DNA from: Odobenus rosmarus divergens
Taxonomy: Eukaryota > Chordata > Mammalia > Carnivora > Odobenidae
Reading direction: 5' to 3'
Assembly: GCF_000321225.1 (NCBI RefSeq)
Contig: NW_004451873.1
Span: 62,001 to 126,000 of the forward strand
DNA length: 64,000 nucleotides
Each line of letters opens with the position of its first letter. The first letter of the stretch is position 1. Of this stretch, positions 38,820-54,874 are shown piece by piece. The notes under the pieces are model-generated. The model was not told where the DNA came from, searched no databases, and was given only the letters and a program-made list of their open reading frames with translations. A program made the translations under genes and the position numbers.

Positions 38820-39015
38820 GGATACACACGTGAGATCCCAATTAAAATCCTGGCTCCACACTGCCTGGCTCTGTGACCTGGGTGCCACCTTCCCTCCCTG
38901 AGCCTCAGTCTCTTATCTGCAGAGTGGGTATCATCCTCACTGGATTGTTGTGAGATGATGTTTATATAAGATGATGTTTATAAGACACTTAGCAGGAAGC
39001 CTGGTGGATGGTTTG
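38820..39015 (+). repeat. MIR SINE
   Basis: aaaatcctggctccacactg, tgagcctcagtctcttatct, gcagagtgggtatcatcctc, attgttgtgagatgatgttt. A 16-17-bp internal tandem duplication (gatgatgtttatata) lies near 38,953. Confidence 0.8.
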
Positions 39016-39098
39016 ATAAATGCCCCTCGCCGGTCATTTGTCTGAGTAACCCTCTATACCTCTGGGGGGCGGGTGTTACTTTTCTCAAATACTTTTTT

Positions 39099-39298
39099 TT
39101 CTGAAAGATTTATTTATTTATTTGAGAGAAAGAGAGAGCCCAAGCGGGAGGGGCAGAATCCCCTCAGGGAGAATCTCAGGCAGACCCCATGCTGAGTGCA
39201 GAGCCTGATCTGGGGCTCGATCTCACAACCCTGAGATCACGACCTGAGCTGAAACCAAGAGTCGGATGCTTAACCGGCTGCACCACCCAGGCACCCCC
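39099..39298 (-). mobile_element. Can-SINE, intron 2
   Basis: ctgaaagatttatttattta then a GA block and the reverse head ending ccggctgcaccacccaggca. Flanked by aaatactttttt (39087) and aaatattttttt-like sequence (39299), a likely target-site duplication. Confidence 0.95.
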
Positions 39299-41040
39299 AA
39301 ATATTTTTTACTCTTTATTTTATTGGCTCCTCACCCCCTAGTGGCAAGGTAAAGCAGGCGGGATTGATCATTCCTGTTTGTCCATGAGGAATAGGGTCAG
39401 AAGGTCCAGCAGGCCCAGTGGTAGGATGTTGGAACTGGGCCTCCTGACTCTGGGTTCCTGCATTCTTAGGTGGCCTGAAAGCAGGATGACTTTGATTCTG
39501 TCGTCTGTCCCTCTGTTAGGGATGACGCCCAGCTGAGATTGGGAAGGCGGGCAGCCGAGCAGGTCGAGGGGTGGGGTAAGGAGTTCTATGTGATGGGTTG
39601 GGTTTGAGGTACCTATGGGACATTCAGGCACGGAGAGTGTTGGGGTGGGGGTGGGGGGGCTGAGGCCCCTCTGAGCGGCTGCAGAGGAAGAACAGAGGCA
39701 GATTTCCTGGAATGCCCTCACAGGCTTGTCTCTTTCTGTCCCAAGTAGAAATACCATGGTCCGGAGGGTGGACCCTAGAGACCTCCAGGCAGACTTCCGG
39801 ACCATGTTGGCTCCCTCAGTCCCGAAGACCCCCCCTAGCCTTCCGTTTATCTTGAACTTGCAGCTAGACTATCATTAAAAGCAGACAAGTAGCCACTCTT
39901 TTCCTTCTCGAGCATTGCTTCAAGTCTCCAGACCCCTGCCCCCTTGGAACAACCCTTGCTGCTTCCTGATGCCTGGTCCCTGGGGCCATAGTATTTGGGG
40001 AGAATTTGGCACACTTGCCCGTGACTCTGCAGAGTGAGGCCTGGAATAGAAACTAAGTGCTTCTGTTACTGTCCCTGCACCACACGTGCTGGGAGCTCAG
40101 TCCAGGGCTTCTGTCCCCACTGCCTCTCCGGCCTGGCTACCCTCTGGGCTACCCAGAACTGGTCAGGCAGGCTCTCGCCCTGGCCCTTCCCTGGGGTAGA
40201 CAGAGGCCCCAGGAGGCCTCAGGTCAGGGCTCTGAACTGAACATGGGTACTCAGTCTCCTGGGCAGGGAGGCAGATCCTAGGAGACCAAATAGATGACTC
40301 CTACCCCCCCCCCGACACACCCTCATCTGGCCTACCAGCTAGGGAGGAAATTGCTTTGAGTTGGCTTCTGTGGGCACACCGCCCAGCCAAGGGCTCCCAC
40401 TGGACCCTGGGATGGGACTGGGCTTTCCCAACTGGCCCCAGATACCCTGTCTCCACATCTTCTACAGCCTGCCCTAGCCCTGGGGCTTCTCGCCTCAGCT
40501 TGGCCTGGAGGGGCAAAGAGCAGGGACACCCTGGAAGTCCCAGGTCTACAGGAGACAAGGGAAGAGAGGTATTCAGTAGAGAAAACCCTGCTGTCTCTCC
40601 TCCTCTAACTCCCTATGTGAATCTCTTCCCTTTGGGGGCCTCAGTTTTCCCGACTGTCAGGTGGGCTCCGATGTTCTAGGGGGTTGGGGCTTGGTCCCCG
40701 CTCCAGCCTCCCCTGGCAAGGATGATGTGAGCTGACCCTGAGGACACTGTCATGGCCCTGGGTGGGGGCTAGAAGGTCAGCCACCTGTGAAGAAGCAGGT
40801 GAAGCTGCGGGAGGCCAGACTGCCGACCCCCAGGTTTCAGGTGCCTCGCCCGGCCCAGCGCAGCACCCCTGTCAGAGAGTCCGCAAGTGTTACTAGCAGG
40901 TCTTGGGAGTCAGGGGAGGTGGAGGGCCTCGGCAGGTGTAGGCCACCCTCTCAGAGGACGTCAGCCTCTGCCTCCATCACAGGCGATCTAGGTCAGCATC
41001 CTCCCCAGCCTCTCCCAGCCAAGCCTCTTCCCTCCCTCTG

Positions 41041-41048
41041 AGGTGTGA
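41041..41048 (+). promoter_or_regulatory. T-box core site in intron 2
   Basis: Exact AGGTGTGA. Isolated motif, low weight. Confidence 0.2.
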
Positions 41049-41604
41049 GCTTGTTACAGGCATGAAGGCTATTGTTAGAAACAGCGGTCCGCCCCCCCAC
41101 CCCCGATGTTCCCCTGCAGGCCCAGCACCCCAGCGACCCATCCCAGCATCCTCTTTCCCTCGGCAGCCAGGAGCCATGGCAGGAAGCCTGGAGGCAGGAG
41201 GCTGGGCCGCGGCCGAGCCTCCTGATGAGTCTCCTCCCCCACAGGCCTCGATTTTTCTATCTCTTTCAGAATCGAGGAGTGGTCCTAGGGGGAGGGCTTG
41301 GCGCTCTCTGTAGGCCCCAGGAAGGGACCCAGGGTGACCCTCGGTTTGGCTACCTCCAGGCAGTCCCCAGGACACACGGGCATCAGCCATCCTCTCAGGC
41401 CTGGGATTGTTGACCCCAGTGTGGTCACTGGTCCCTGAGACACAGGGAGAAGTTGTTCTTTTTTCCTGGGGAGAAAAGGAGTCTCCCTGGGAGGGAACTC
41501 AACCCAGCCCCAAGAAGAGGCCTCAGTGAAAACTCCAGTTTCTGGTCTCTCCCCAGGCCTGAGAAAAGAACTCTTTGTTTGAAGGCTGGGGAAGAGAGGG
41601 AAGG

Positions 41605-41765
41605 AAAGGAACCAACATGCATTGAGTACCTACTGTATACCAGCTGTGGACATCATCTCTCCTGATCCCCAAGACAGCCCTGGGAGCTGGCAGTTATTGA
41701 CCCATTACACAGATGAGGAAAGAGGCTCAGAGCAGAGAAGATGCTTGGCCGAGGTGGAAAACATG
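41605..41765 (-). repeat. MIR SINE
   Basis: gcattgagtacctactgtat, cattacacagatgaggaaag, aggctcagagcagagaagat. Confidence 0.85.
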
Positions 41766-42934
41766 TCACTCTATCTCCGCACTGTGGCCGGGAAGCTGTG
41801 GAGCACGCCCCCCCACCCCCCGCCCCAGCGAGGGCCATGCAGGGCACAGAGAGCGAGGCGCCCAGGCTGCCCCCCCCCAGCGAGCCTTGCGGGGCTGAAA
41901 ATGAAGGTACTCAACCCCCACAGTCAGAACCAACATCATAAAAGGGGCTTTTAATGAGTATAAAGAGCAAGGTAAATATTTGCGCAGTGCAGCTGACTTG
42001 CAGGCGGCCTGCGGCCCCTGCCCACAACAGGGACACACAAGTGTTTACCTGTCTCTCCCGGCAACCACCAGCCTTACTCTCAGCAACCATACCTGGGTGC
42101 CATAGCGTTCGGGCCGGGGTGCATGTCCTCACCAGCTGGGGTACCTCCGAGCCTGGATGGATGTGCCCCGCCCCCACCAGCTCTTGGCAGGAAGTTCGTA
42201 TTTCACCATGTCGGTGCCTTTGGCTTTGCCAGCCACAGTACCCCTCCCCACCACCAAAAACTCCCACCCTCCCACCCCTCCCCACCTCCACCGGGCCCCC
42301 TTCCAGCATCTGCCTACTTCTTCAGCCCAGCACCGGGCACCACCAACACCACCATGCTCTGCAGGACTCGTGAGTCTGTGCCCACCTGTAGGAAGAGTCC
42401 CCTTTTTCTTCCCACGAAGGCAGAGGCAGAGTCCCCGTTGGCTGCGCCTGCCTAGAGTGGGGCCTTTTCCAAATGCCACCATGTACACTCGCTGCGGCCC
42501 TGATCTGCATCATCGCCATCATCCCCATCCCGGTCATCGTCACCTTCCCCTTTCCCTCTGTCATGAAGCACTTCACAGTTCCTGAGCCCCTACCACATGC
42601 TCTGCCCCATTCATTGCTGAGGTCATGATAAAGGCAAAACTAGACAAGGACCTGATCCTGGAGGAAGATGAGCTACGAAGGAACAAAAAACATAGGCGAT
42701 ACCCAAAGAAAAGCAGGTATTGCATAAAAATATACCAACCCGGATACCTCTGTTTCTAAGGCCTGGAGTGATTCACGGAGACGGGTGGTCTCCGTGAGCT
42801 GTCCCAGGCTGGGACGCCTTCTAAAAGGGGTCTGAGGCTACCTGCAGCTCTAGTACTGTAACATATACTCTATACTGTAGAGTAGCATACTGCATGGTAC
42901 TCTCCCTCCTAGACACCGTAAGCGCTGTCCAGCT

Positions 42935-43280
42935 TGGGCTGTTAGAACAGAATACGGCAGACCTGGGGGCTTAAAAAACAAACGTTTATTTCTCGCAGTT
43001 CTGGAGGCTGGGAGGACAAATCGGGGTGCCGGCACGGTTGGCTTCTGCCTGAGGCCCTCGTCCTCGTTTGTGGATGGCCACCTTCTTGCTCTGTCCTCAC
43101 ATGGCAGAGAGAGATCCTCCTTGTGTCTCTTCTTCGGGCCCAGACCCCATTCATGGGGGCTCCACCCCTCATGACCTCATCACCTCCTAAAGGCCCCAAC
43201 TCCTAATGCCATCACCATGGGGGTTCGGGCTTCAACATATGAATTTGGGGGGACACAAACATTCAGTCCATAGCAGCTGG
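42935..43280 (-). mobile_element. MaLR LTR (MST/MLT1-like), solo
   Basis: In reverse: acgtttatttctcgcagttc, tggaggctgggaggacaaat, tctgtcctcacatggcagag, tcaacatatgaatttggggg, gacacaaacattcagtccat. Better preserved than the copy at 745. Confidence 0.85.
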
Positions 43281-43519
43281 GAAATGAGGGAGCTTTGTAA
43301 TAATGACCCCGCCCATGTGTTTGGGGCCCAGAGGACTATCTTAGCCAGTTTAATTTCTCCAGCAACCTTGAGAAATGGGAGGCAGATGTCTAGCTTGTCT
43401 TAGCTGAGGGGAGGCTGAGATGTGGTAGGACGTGAGGGCTGGCCATCTCTTAGACTGGATGGTCCCACATCACTTGCCTTCCCCATCCTCTGAGTCTGGG
43501 GAGCTGGCGGCCTCCTGGT

Positions 43520-43612
43520 CAACCGAGACTTGGGAAGGTTAGTGACTTGCCCAAGGTCATAGAGCTGTGATGTCCACCTAAGCAGTGAGGAGCCAGAAGT
43601 GAGATCTCCCCT
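43520..43612 (-). repeat. MIR fragment
   Basis: gttagtgacttgcccaaggt, catagagctgtgatgtccac, ggagccagaagtgag. Confidence 0.65.
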
Positions 43613-44478
43613 CAGAGCCGCAGGTGGGGTGCTGGTACTCAGGAGCTGCTGGGGATGGTGGGGAGAGGCTGAGGAGCTTCCTGGGCTTGGGATCCAGGCT
43701 CCAGGGCAAGGCCGGCTGTGGACGGACAGACGGAGGCACTGCTGTCATGCTCGGGCGTGCTCTGCCTCCTAGACGCGGGCCCCGGGCCCGTACTGCCCTG
43801 CCTGGTCGCTCGTGCCCCCCGCCCTTACACTGATGCAGCAGTTCGGCGGGAAGCCCGCACGCTCACAGCACAGGGCTTATGGAGGCGAGATGCTGGGGAG
43901 TTCGGGCTGGCCCTGGGTCCCCTTGCCGTGTGAATCCAGCCACATCGCTCAGCCACTTTGGGTTTGAGTTGTTCCATCTGCAAGACAGAACTCCTGAAAA
44001 CTGTCCTTCCCTCACTGGGCCAGTCTGATAATCTGCAGGCAGCCCTGGGCTCGGACGCGCCTTTCCCACTGCCGCCATGACAGTGGCCAGTGCCTTTCCC
44101 TCTCCGAGCCTTGGTGGAAAATGGATTACGAATATTTTTAGCAAAGGCTTGTTGTGAGTTTAAATGGGACTACGGCTGTGGGCCCACATGCCCACACTCA
44201 GATGTGGTGTTATTGTCCCTCTGTCACGGGGGCCATGGGGGTGATGGAGCACCATCCTCCATGAACCTCTCCAGGGTCTGCTTCATCCTGAAAAGACTCC
44301 ACCGCCTTTCGGCTGGAACATGCAGAGTCGTGCTAGTAAGGGGGCCACAGGTGGGCGCACCCCTGGGGGTGATCGACAAGTAGTATTCATGTTTGGCTTT
44401 TCAGAACCTAGCCCCAAACTAAGCCCACATTTCAGAAGGGGAAACCAAGTCACTAGTATCAGAATATCCCGCCACCAG

Positions 44479-44654
44479 GGACACCTGGGTGGCTCAGTTG
44501 GTTAGGCTGCCTTCGGCCCGGGTCATGATCCCAGGGTCCTGGGATCGAGTCCCACATCAGGCTCCTTGCTCAGCAGGGAGCCTGCTTCTCCCTTTCTCTC
44601 CCTCTGCTTGTGCTCTCTCTGTCAAATAAATAAAAAAAATCTTAAAAAAAAAAA
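44479..44654 (+). mobile_element. Can-SINE with clear TSD, intron 2
   Basis: Head acacctgggtggctcagttg, then gggatcgagtcccacatcag, a TC-rich region, gtcaaataaataaaaaaaat and a terminal A run. Flanked by 18-bp duplications agaatatcccgccaccag (44461-44478) and agaatatcctaccaccag (44655-44672), two mismatches. The head contains tRNA A- and B-box-like sequence but is not a tRNA gene. Confidence 0.97.
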
Positions 44655-45059
44655 AGAATATCCTACCACCAGCTACCAAAGTCTACCCCATCCCACCCCC
44701 AGAGTCTCCCAAGCCAAGGGCAAGACCAGAGCTTCTAGAGACCTCCCTCTAGACTTCCTTCCAGCTCTCTGTCCCTTCATTGTCCTGTCAGCATGGGGAT
44801 CCCCGTTAATACCAGACCAAGCAGCAGCTCTGGGAGGAGGGTGGCGGGGGGGCAGAGATGCTGGGATGTGCCCACCCTGGCCCTGCCCCGCCAGGCTTCA
44901 GCCTCCCACTAGGAGCCACAGGAGTGGGGGTGCGTGGGGGTGCATGGGTGGTGCTGGGCTGGGGTTCAAGGGCTGTACTTTATTAAGCGATACAGGAGAG
45001 CATGACTACTACTACATATTAACTAATCATAAAGATTAATTATTAACAACAACCCATCA

Positions 45060-45262
45060 ATTAATAATGGTTCGTAATTTGTGGAACACTTCCATAGTAG
45101 CGAGCACTTTATATGTATAATTTAATCCCTTTGACAGTCCACTCAGGTAAGAATTTTTATTGCCATTTTCCAGATGAGGAAACATAATCAGAGAGGTTCA
45201 GGGACTTGCTCAAGGTCGCACAGCTGTGGTTTGGGTAGAAGTGGGCCTGGGATCAAGGTCTG
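45060..45262 (-). repeat. MIR SINE
   Basis: gagcactttatatgtataat, attttccagatgaggaaaca, gacttgctcaaggtcgcaca, gaagtgggcctgggatcaag. Confidence 0.88.
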
Positions 45263-45616
45263 TGTGAACTGGGAGCCCCTGTGTCCATGCTGCTTCCCCT
45301 TCGGTTCTGTGGCTGCCTTAAGCAGAGCCCACTGCCGCCGCTAGGTCCTCCATGTCCAGTGGCAGAGCTGGGGAAACACCGTGGCCCTAGCATGACGATA
45401 GACCGTGGTCCCCTGAGGAGCCTCACACTGGCTGGCTCTTCTCCCGTCGTCTTCACAGCCTAGGCAAGCTGATGAGGCAGCTTCTCTGCCCACTCTGGGG
45501 TTGCGGGGGGCTCCAGGTGCCCTCCCTTCAGGTATCCGGCCTGGAGGGCTGGACTTCCCCAGGGGAGAACCCGCATCTGCATGAATCCCAGGAGGCGTCC
45601 CTCTGGGGCCCCATAG

Positions 45617-48484
<2,868 letters not shown>

Positions 48485-48699
48485 TAGGGTTGCTGAATCC
48501 ATGGCTCAGCCCGTTGAATTGAAGTTCCCCAGTGCCCTCTGCACTGCTAAAGCCGATGGCTCGCTCAGCATCTCAGTGGTATTTGACAGTTACCACTCCC
48601 TTCTTGGCTCGGCGCTTGGTTTCTGTAACTGCACACTCTCGGCTTTCCTCCTCCCCCTCTGGCTGGTCCTTCTAGCTCTCCCTGGGCAGTGGGGCCCAA

Positions 48700-48888
48700 A
48701 TGATATAACCGGCTGTCCATGGAGCGTGGGCATGTTACTTCCCATCTCTGTGCCCCATTTGCTCATCTGTAAGATGGAGACAATAAGTAGAAGGGGTCAT
48801 ATCATGGGGTTTATGAGGAGTGAGTAATACGTGCCAACCGCTAAGACTGTGTGAGCACAGAGCAGGATAGTCAATATTTATTGGCTAA
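48700..48888 (+). repeat. MIR SINE
   Basis: gggcatgttacttcccatct, tgctcatctgtaagatggag, ggggtttatgaggagtgagt, gtcaatatttattgg. Confidence 0.8.
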
Positions 48889-48954
48889 GTGGGCTCCATC
48901 CGCCACCTTCTACGCCATGCTCTGCATGGCAGATTAGAGCAGGCACTTAAAAAA

Positions 48955-49485
48955 TATAAAGTTGATCATATCATCCTGCTTAAAACTCGTCAGAGTCTTC
49001 ACGTTACTCATAGATGCAGAGGGACTCCAAGGTGGATTTCCTCAGCCTGGCATTTAAGGGGCATAATCTGGCCCCTGCCCTTCTCATACCCAGATCATGC
49101 CATGGGCCTACAGCAGCCCTCCATTCCAGCCTCGCCCGGCCTGCCCACCCCCCAGCACGTGTCCTCCTGCCACAGGGCCTTGGCACAGACACTAGCCTGG
49201 AACTTTCCTCTTTCTTTTTCACCCGACCACTTCTCCACCTCTCAGCCTGCACTTCACCTTGGTGAGCCTTCTGTGACCCCATGGTGCCCTCTGATTCCCC
49301 TTCACCACAGTCGGAACTCCTGCCATATTTACGTCCTCTGTGTGGTCCGTTGTTTAGCATCCATCTTGCCCGTCCAGGCTGTGACTCCGTGAGGGCAGGA
49401 CCCAGGTCTACGCCTCCCCATTGAATTCCCGGTGTCCAGCACATAGCAGGAGTCAGTGTGTATTGATTAACTGGCTGCCTGCCTG
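48955..49485 (+). mobile_element. L2 3'-region fragment
   Basis: Plus-strand L2-like order: tcatcctgcttaaaactcgt, cagcctggcatttaaggggc, atctggcccctgccc, cacagggccttggcacagac, tgactccgtgagggcagga, gtccagcacatagcaggagt. Confidence 0.75.
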
Positions 49486-49769
49486 CCCCAGGTGCTGTCC
49501 CTTGGTGGGGTGACCAAGACATGGAGGCCCAGGTCCCAGGCTGCCAAAAGGAAAGGTCGGGAGAGTCTGCAAGGCCAAGGCAGGGTGGGAGGGGCAGTTT
49601 GGGGAGGCAGAGGAAGGAGAAGGTAGAAGAGAATTCTAGGCTAGTCATCATGATGAGCATGAGCAAAGGTGTATGCAGATGGGTGGGGAAGAAATCAGCC
49701 TGATTAGAACAAAGGATCCTGGGTTAGGAGTGAGGGGCTGGAAAGGGGAAGGAGGAGAGGAGTCAGGTT

Positions 49770-49890
49770 ATAAAGGCCAGGGCTTAGTCCAGGGCCAGGT
49801 GAGGGATCAGTGTGGGCCCGGGTCAGTGCCCAGCCTGTGACCAGGTCAGGACTCAGTGTGAGACCAGGGTCAGGGCTCCGTGTGGGATGA
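49770..49890. repeat. Degenerate tandem (gaccagggtcagg...cagtgtg)
   Basis: Four or five loose copies of a unit of about 25-30 bases such as gtgaccaggtcaggactcag and gagaccagggtcagggctcc. Confidence 0.55.
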
Positions 49891-50844
49891 GGATGGGGGA
49901 CTACAATCAGGGATAGTTTAGAAAAAGCACCAGGGTTCATTCGAGGGCAGAGTCAAGCTGCTTGTGACTTTCCATTTGAGAATTGTCTTTATTTCGTTCT
50001 TTAGCTAATGGCTCTCCAATATGATTCCCCCATAAATCTCTCAGAAATGTATTGCCTCCCCTTGGTCCCCACTACTAGCTCTTGCCTGGATCACTTCAAT
50101 AAGCTTCCAGCTCCCGCCCCGTCTCCAGACCCTGCCTCCCCACCATTACTGATGCTCCAGGCGTGGGGGATTCTCTAAAATACAGCTCTAGCTGTTCCGA
50201 CTGCCCCCGTCCCCGTAGCCAGCAGGGAAGTCCCTGTCTCCTGGGGCTGGGCACAACCTCGAGCAGACAGAGCCCGTTCGGCTGGAAGAACGACAGAAAC
50301 TTCATCTCCCAGCCCTTGGTTGCCTGCTGGCATCTGTCTGCAGCCGCACTCTGCCCCCACCTCTTGGGAGCACCAATGTGTGAGAACAGGCTCCCCTCTT
50401 CTGCTTGTTCCCCGGATATAGGAACTTCCCTTCCATCTCAGTGTGGGAACACTCTGTTCTTGCCTAATCTGTTTCTGCCTAGCGTGCCCCTGTGGACCCC
50501 CACTCTGCACCCACAGTCCCGGGACGGCTGGAGCAGCACCCACCCTTCACCCCTGGGTGGATGGGAGCATTTCGTATTTGCTTGAGCCCTGGGCCTTAGG
50601 CTTACAAATCTCTTATCCCCAACCTCTGATGAAGGACCTTGTTCTACCCTGGTCCTCCCGTGGGCTAGCGTCACTCTTCAACAAAATGACTTGGAGCCAG
50701 CCGGGGGGCCATGTTTGGATACACAGCCTATGATGGGTCAGGCATCCTGACTTCAGCCTCCGGCCCCCCTAACCCACTGCAGGCCAACCCTGCTGCCCAG
50801 ACCCTGTGACTGCTGGTGGCAAAGAGCTCCTCCAAGGCTAGTGA

Positions 50845-51725
<881 letters not shown>

Positions 51726-51958
51726 TGAAGTTTGGGGCCCTTTGTGGCCACTGCCCAGAAGTGGGTGTCTGTGGCCCAGCGTGGGGGTGCCAGAGCCGGG
51801 AAAGAGCCTGGCATGCACTTGGGGGCATCTAGCGTGGTCACCGCTGGGGATGGGGCCTTGTGACCGTCAAGCTTCCCCACCAGACAGTGGGGACCCAGGT
51901 AAGGGGGCGAGCAGGAGGCCCCTTCGAGCCCCCCTCCCCACTCCCGCTGTCCTGGCAG

Positions 51959-52123
51959 AGATCTGCTTGCTGACTCGGGGTCGGCGCACGGCCAGCGTGA
52001 GGGCCGACACCTACTGTCGCCTCTACTCGCTGAGCGTGGACAACTTCAACGAGGTGCTGGAGGAGTACCCCATGATGCGGCGGGCCTTCGAGACGGTGGC
52101 GCTGGACCGCCTCGACCGCATTG
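51959..52123 (+). CDS. HCN4: HCN4 exon 7: cAMP-binding core of CNBD
   Basis: Encodes residues 661 (split Glu) to 715 and one base of codon 716. The cassette [18 protein letters not shown] (659-676) holds the expected cAMP contacts Gly660, Glu661, Cys663, Arg670 and Thr671; Arg711 in the C-helix matches human R710. Ser673 equals human S672, recalled as a bradycardia-variant site, and is normal here. Acceptor ctggcag|AG and donor ATTG|gtgagg. The flanking introns are short (292 and 105 nt); intron 7 is C-rich. Confidence 0.97.
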
Positions 52124-52228
52124 GTGAGGGGCCGGGCAGGGCGGCGGCCGGGAGGGGGACCCCCTACCCCCCCCCACCCCCCCGCCTCCCGCTCCGGCCT
52201 GAGCCCCTGCTCTGGTTCCGTGGCCCAG

Positions 52229-53676
52229 GCAAGAAGAACTCCATCCTCCTCCACAAAGTCCAGCACGACCTCAACTCAGGCGTCTTCAACTACCAGGAGA
52301 ACGAGATCATCCAGCAGATCGTGCAGCATGACCGCGAGATGGCCCACTGCGCTCACCGCGTCCAGGCCGCCGCCTCGGCCACCCCGACGCCCACGCCGGT
52401 CATCTGGACCCCGCTGATCCAGGCGCCGCTGCAGGCCGCCGCGGCCACCACCTCGGTGGCCATCGCGCTCACCCACCACCCCCGCCTGCCCGCCGCCATC
52501 TTCCGCCCTCCCCCCGGCCCCGGGCTAGGCGGCCTCGGGGCGGGGCAGACGCCCAGGCACCTGAAGCGGCTGCAGTCCCTGATCCCGTCGGCGCTGGGCT
52601 CTGCCTCGCCCGCCAGCAGCCCGTCGCAGGTGGACACGCCGTCTTCCTCCTCCTTCCACATCCAGCAGCTGGCCGGCTTCTCCGCGCCCGCCGGCCTCAG
52701 CCCGCTCCTGCCCTCGTCCGGCTCCTCCCCGCCGCCCGGGCTCGGCGGCTCGTCCCCGGCTCCCACGCCCTCCGCCTCCGCCCCTGCCGCCGCGGCCGCC
52801 GGCTTCGGCCACTTCCACAAGGCGCTGGGCGGCTCCCTGTCCTCGTCCGACTCTCCGCTGCTCACGCCGCTGCAGCCCGGCGCCCGCTCGCCGCAGGCCA
52901 ACCAGCCGCCGCCCCCGCTGCCCGGGGCGCGGGGGTGCCTGGGACTCCTGGAGCACTTCCTGCCGCCCCCGCCCTCCTCCCGGTCCCCGTCGGCCAGCCC
53001 CGGGCAGCTGGGCCAGCCTCCCGGGGAGCTGGCCGCCGGCCCGCCAAGTACGCCAGAGACGCCCCCGCGGCAACCTGAGCGGCCGTCCTTCGTGGCGGGG
53101 GCCCCCGGGGGGGCTTCTCCCGTAGCCTTTCCCCCCCGTGGAGGTCTCAGCCCGCCGGGCCACAGCCCCGGCCCCCCAAGAACTTTCCCAAGTGCCCCCC
53201 CTCGGGCCTCCGGCTCCCACGGCTCCTTGCTCCTGCCGCCCGCCTCCAGCCCCCCGGCCCCCCAGGTCCCCCAGCGCCGGGGCACGCCACCGCTCACCCC
53301 GGGCCGCCTCACCCAGGACCTCAAGCTCATCTCAGCCTCCCAGCCGGCCCTGCCCCAGGACGGGGCGCAGACTCTCCGCAGAGCCTCTCCGCACTCCTCG
53401 GGGGAGTCCGTGGCCGCCTTCCCAACCGTCCCCAGAGCTGGCGGCGCTAGCGGGGGCAGCGGGGGCCTCGGCCCCCCGGGGAGGCCCTATGGTGCCCTCC
53501 CCGGCCAGCATGTCACTCTGCCTCGGAAGACATCCTCAGGTTCTTTGCCACCCCCTCTTTCTTTGTTTGGGGCAAGAGCCGCCTCTTCTGGGGGGCCCCC
53601 TCTGACTGCTGCCCCCCAGAGGGAACCTGGGGCCAGGGCTGAGCCAGTGCGCTCCAAACTGCCGTCCAATCTATGA
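52229..53676 (+). CDS. HCN4: HCN4 exon 8: CNBD C-helix end and long disordered tail
   Basis: Encodes residues 716-1197 and the TGA at 53674. It begins [20 protein letters not shown], conserved after the C-helix. The remaining 450 or so residues are rich in Pro, Ser, Ala and Gly with homopolymer runs, typical of HCN4 and absent from short family members. The protein ends KLPSNL; the terminal SNL tripeptide is the known docking site for the TPR domain of TRIP8b. The coding sequence is very GC- and CpG-rich and long open frames on the minus strand here are composition artefacts. Acceptor is gcccag|GC. Confidence 0.97.
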
Positions 53677-54609
53677 GCGGGTCCCCTCCCTCCCTCTTCT
53701 CTCTTCTTTTTTTCTCCCTTCTTTCTTCCTTCAGGTTTAACTGTGATTAGGAGATATACCAATACCAATAATAATTATCATTAAAAAAAAAAAAACCCAC
53801 ACCAGAAAAACAAAAGACAGCAGAAAATAACCAGGTATTCTTAGAGCTATAGATTTTTGGTCACTTGCTTTTATAGACTATTTTAATACTCAGCGCTAGA
53901 GGGAGGGAGGGGGCAGGGAGGCAGGCAGGGCCCAAAGGCAAAAGCCAGAAGAATGCAGGTGGGGGTTTCTGGGGCTTGACGGGCGTGGGGGTGACCCACC
54001 TTTGGGGTTTCTTAGAGCAGGTCTGTTATTGTGTTCGTTTTAGGGCAATAGTCACCACCAGCCCCTTAGCTGCGGTCATCTTGTTCCCCCCAGGAAGGCG
54101 TTGCCCCTGGATGTGTTCCTGGGGAGCCTCAGTCACCCGAGTCCTTGAGACAAAATGGGGCCAGGGCCCTGAGAGTCTTGCATTTTTTTTTCTACTGCAA
54201 ACTTAGCAAGCTATGTATATGAATATGAATATGTATATGTATGTAAAATGTGTATAGCTATGTAGCGCCCTGCAGAGCCATGTAGATAGCCACTCACGTG
54301 TGTGCTCATTTTAACCCCCCGTCGCCAGGACGCCCAGGGCACCTTACATCCCGCAGCCCGCCTTGGCCCTCTGGCTGGGCACCCCAGGGTCTGGGGAAGA
54401 TGTTCTCTCCAGTCCTCAGGGAAGAGGACACCAGGACCTCTCAGCAGGGTCCCTTTCTCTCCATCTCTGGTCTCAAATCCAGTCCTAGCCCGACCTCTCC
54501 CCACACAGAAGCAGAAGACCCCCTCCTTCCCTGTGGGGCCTCAAGCACATCCTGTCACCTCCGGGGGCCCTCCATTTTCCCATCTGTACAGTGGGAGGTG
54601 AGGGGAAAT

Positions 54610-54835
54610 TCTGTTTATTGAGTCTGCTCTGTGCCAAGCCCTGGTTTAGCACTTTACACACATTAGCTCCTTCAATTTCTCAAAGGCCATGAGGTGGGTA
54701 CTTCGATTCTCCCCGTTTCACAGATGAGGACACTGAGTTTGGGGCAATTTTTCCAGAATCATGTAACTAGGAGTGGCAGAGCCAGGACTGATTGGAGATT
54801 TAAATCCACGCCTGCCTGAGGCCAAATCCTATGTC
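54610..54835 (-). repeat. MIR SINE in 3' UTR
   Basis: tgtttattgagtctgctctg, tgccaagccctggtttagca, ccccgtttcacagatgagga, atcatgtaactaggagtggc. Confidence 0.9.
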
Positions 54836-54874
54836 CCTTCCAGAAGCAACTGTTGAAAGGGACTGAGTTAGTCT

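Noticed and set aside
44479..44560. tRNA-Lys-like sequence
   Set aside because: It is the head of a Can-SINE, with no intact cloverleaf and a SINE body and A tail following.
52353..53330. 325-codon minus-strand open frame opposite exon 8 (and a 222-codon one opposite exon 1)
   Set aside because: Antisense shadows of GC-rich proline/alanine/glycine coding sequence; residue composition is low-complexity and matches no family.
53782..53795. A run soon after the HCN4 stop as a poly(A) site
   Set aside because: It is a genomic A run with only aataat nearby, not a canonical signal; could cause internal priming in cDNA.
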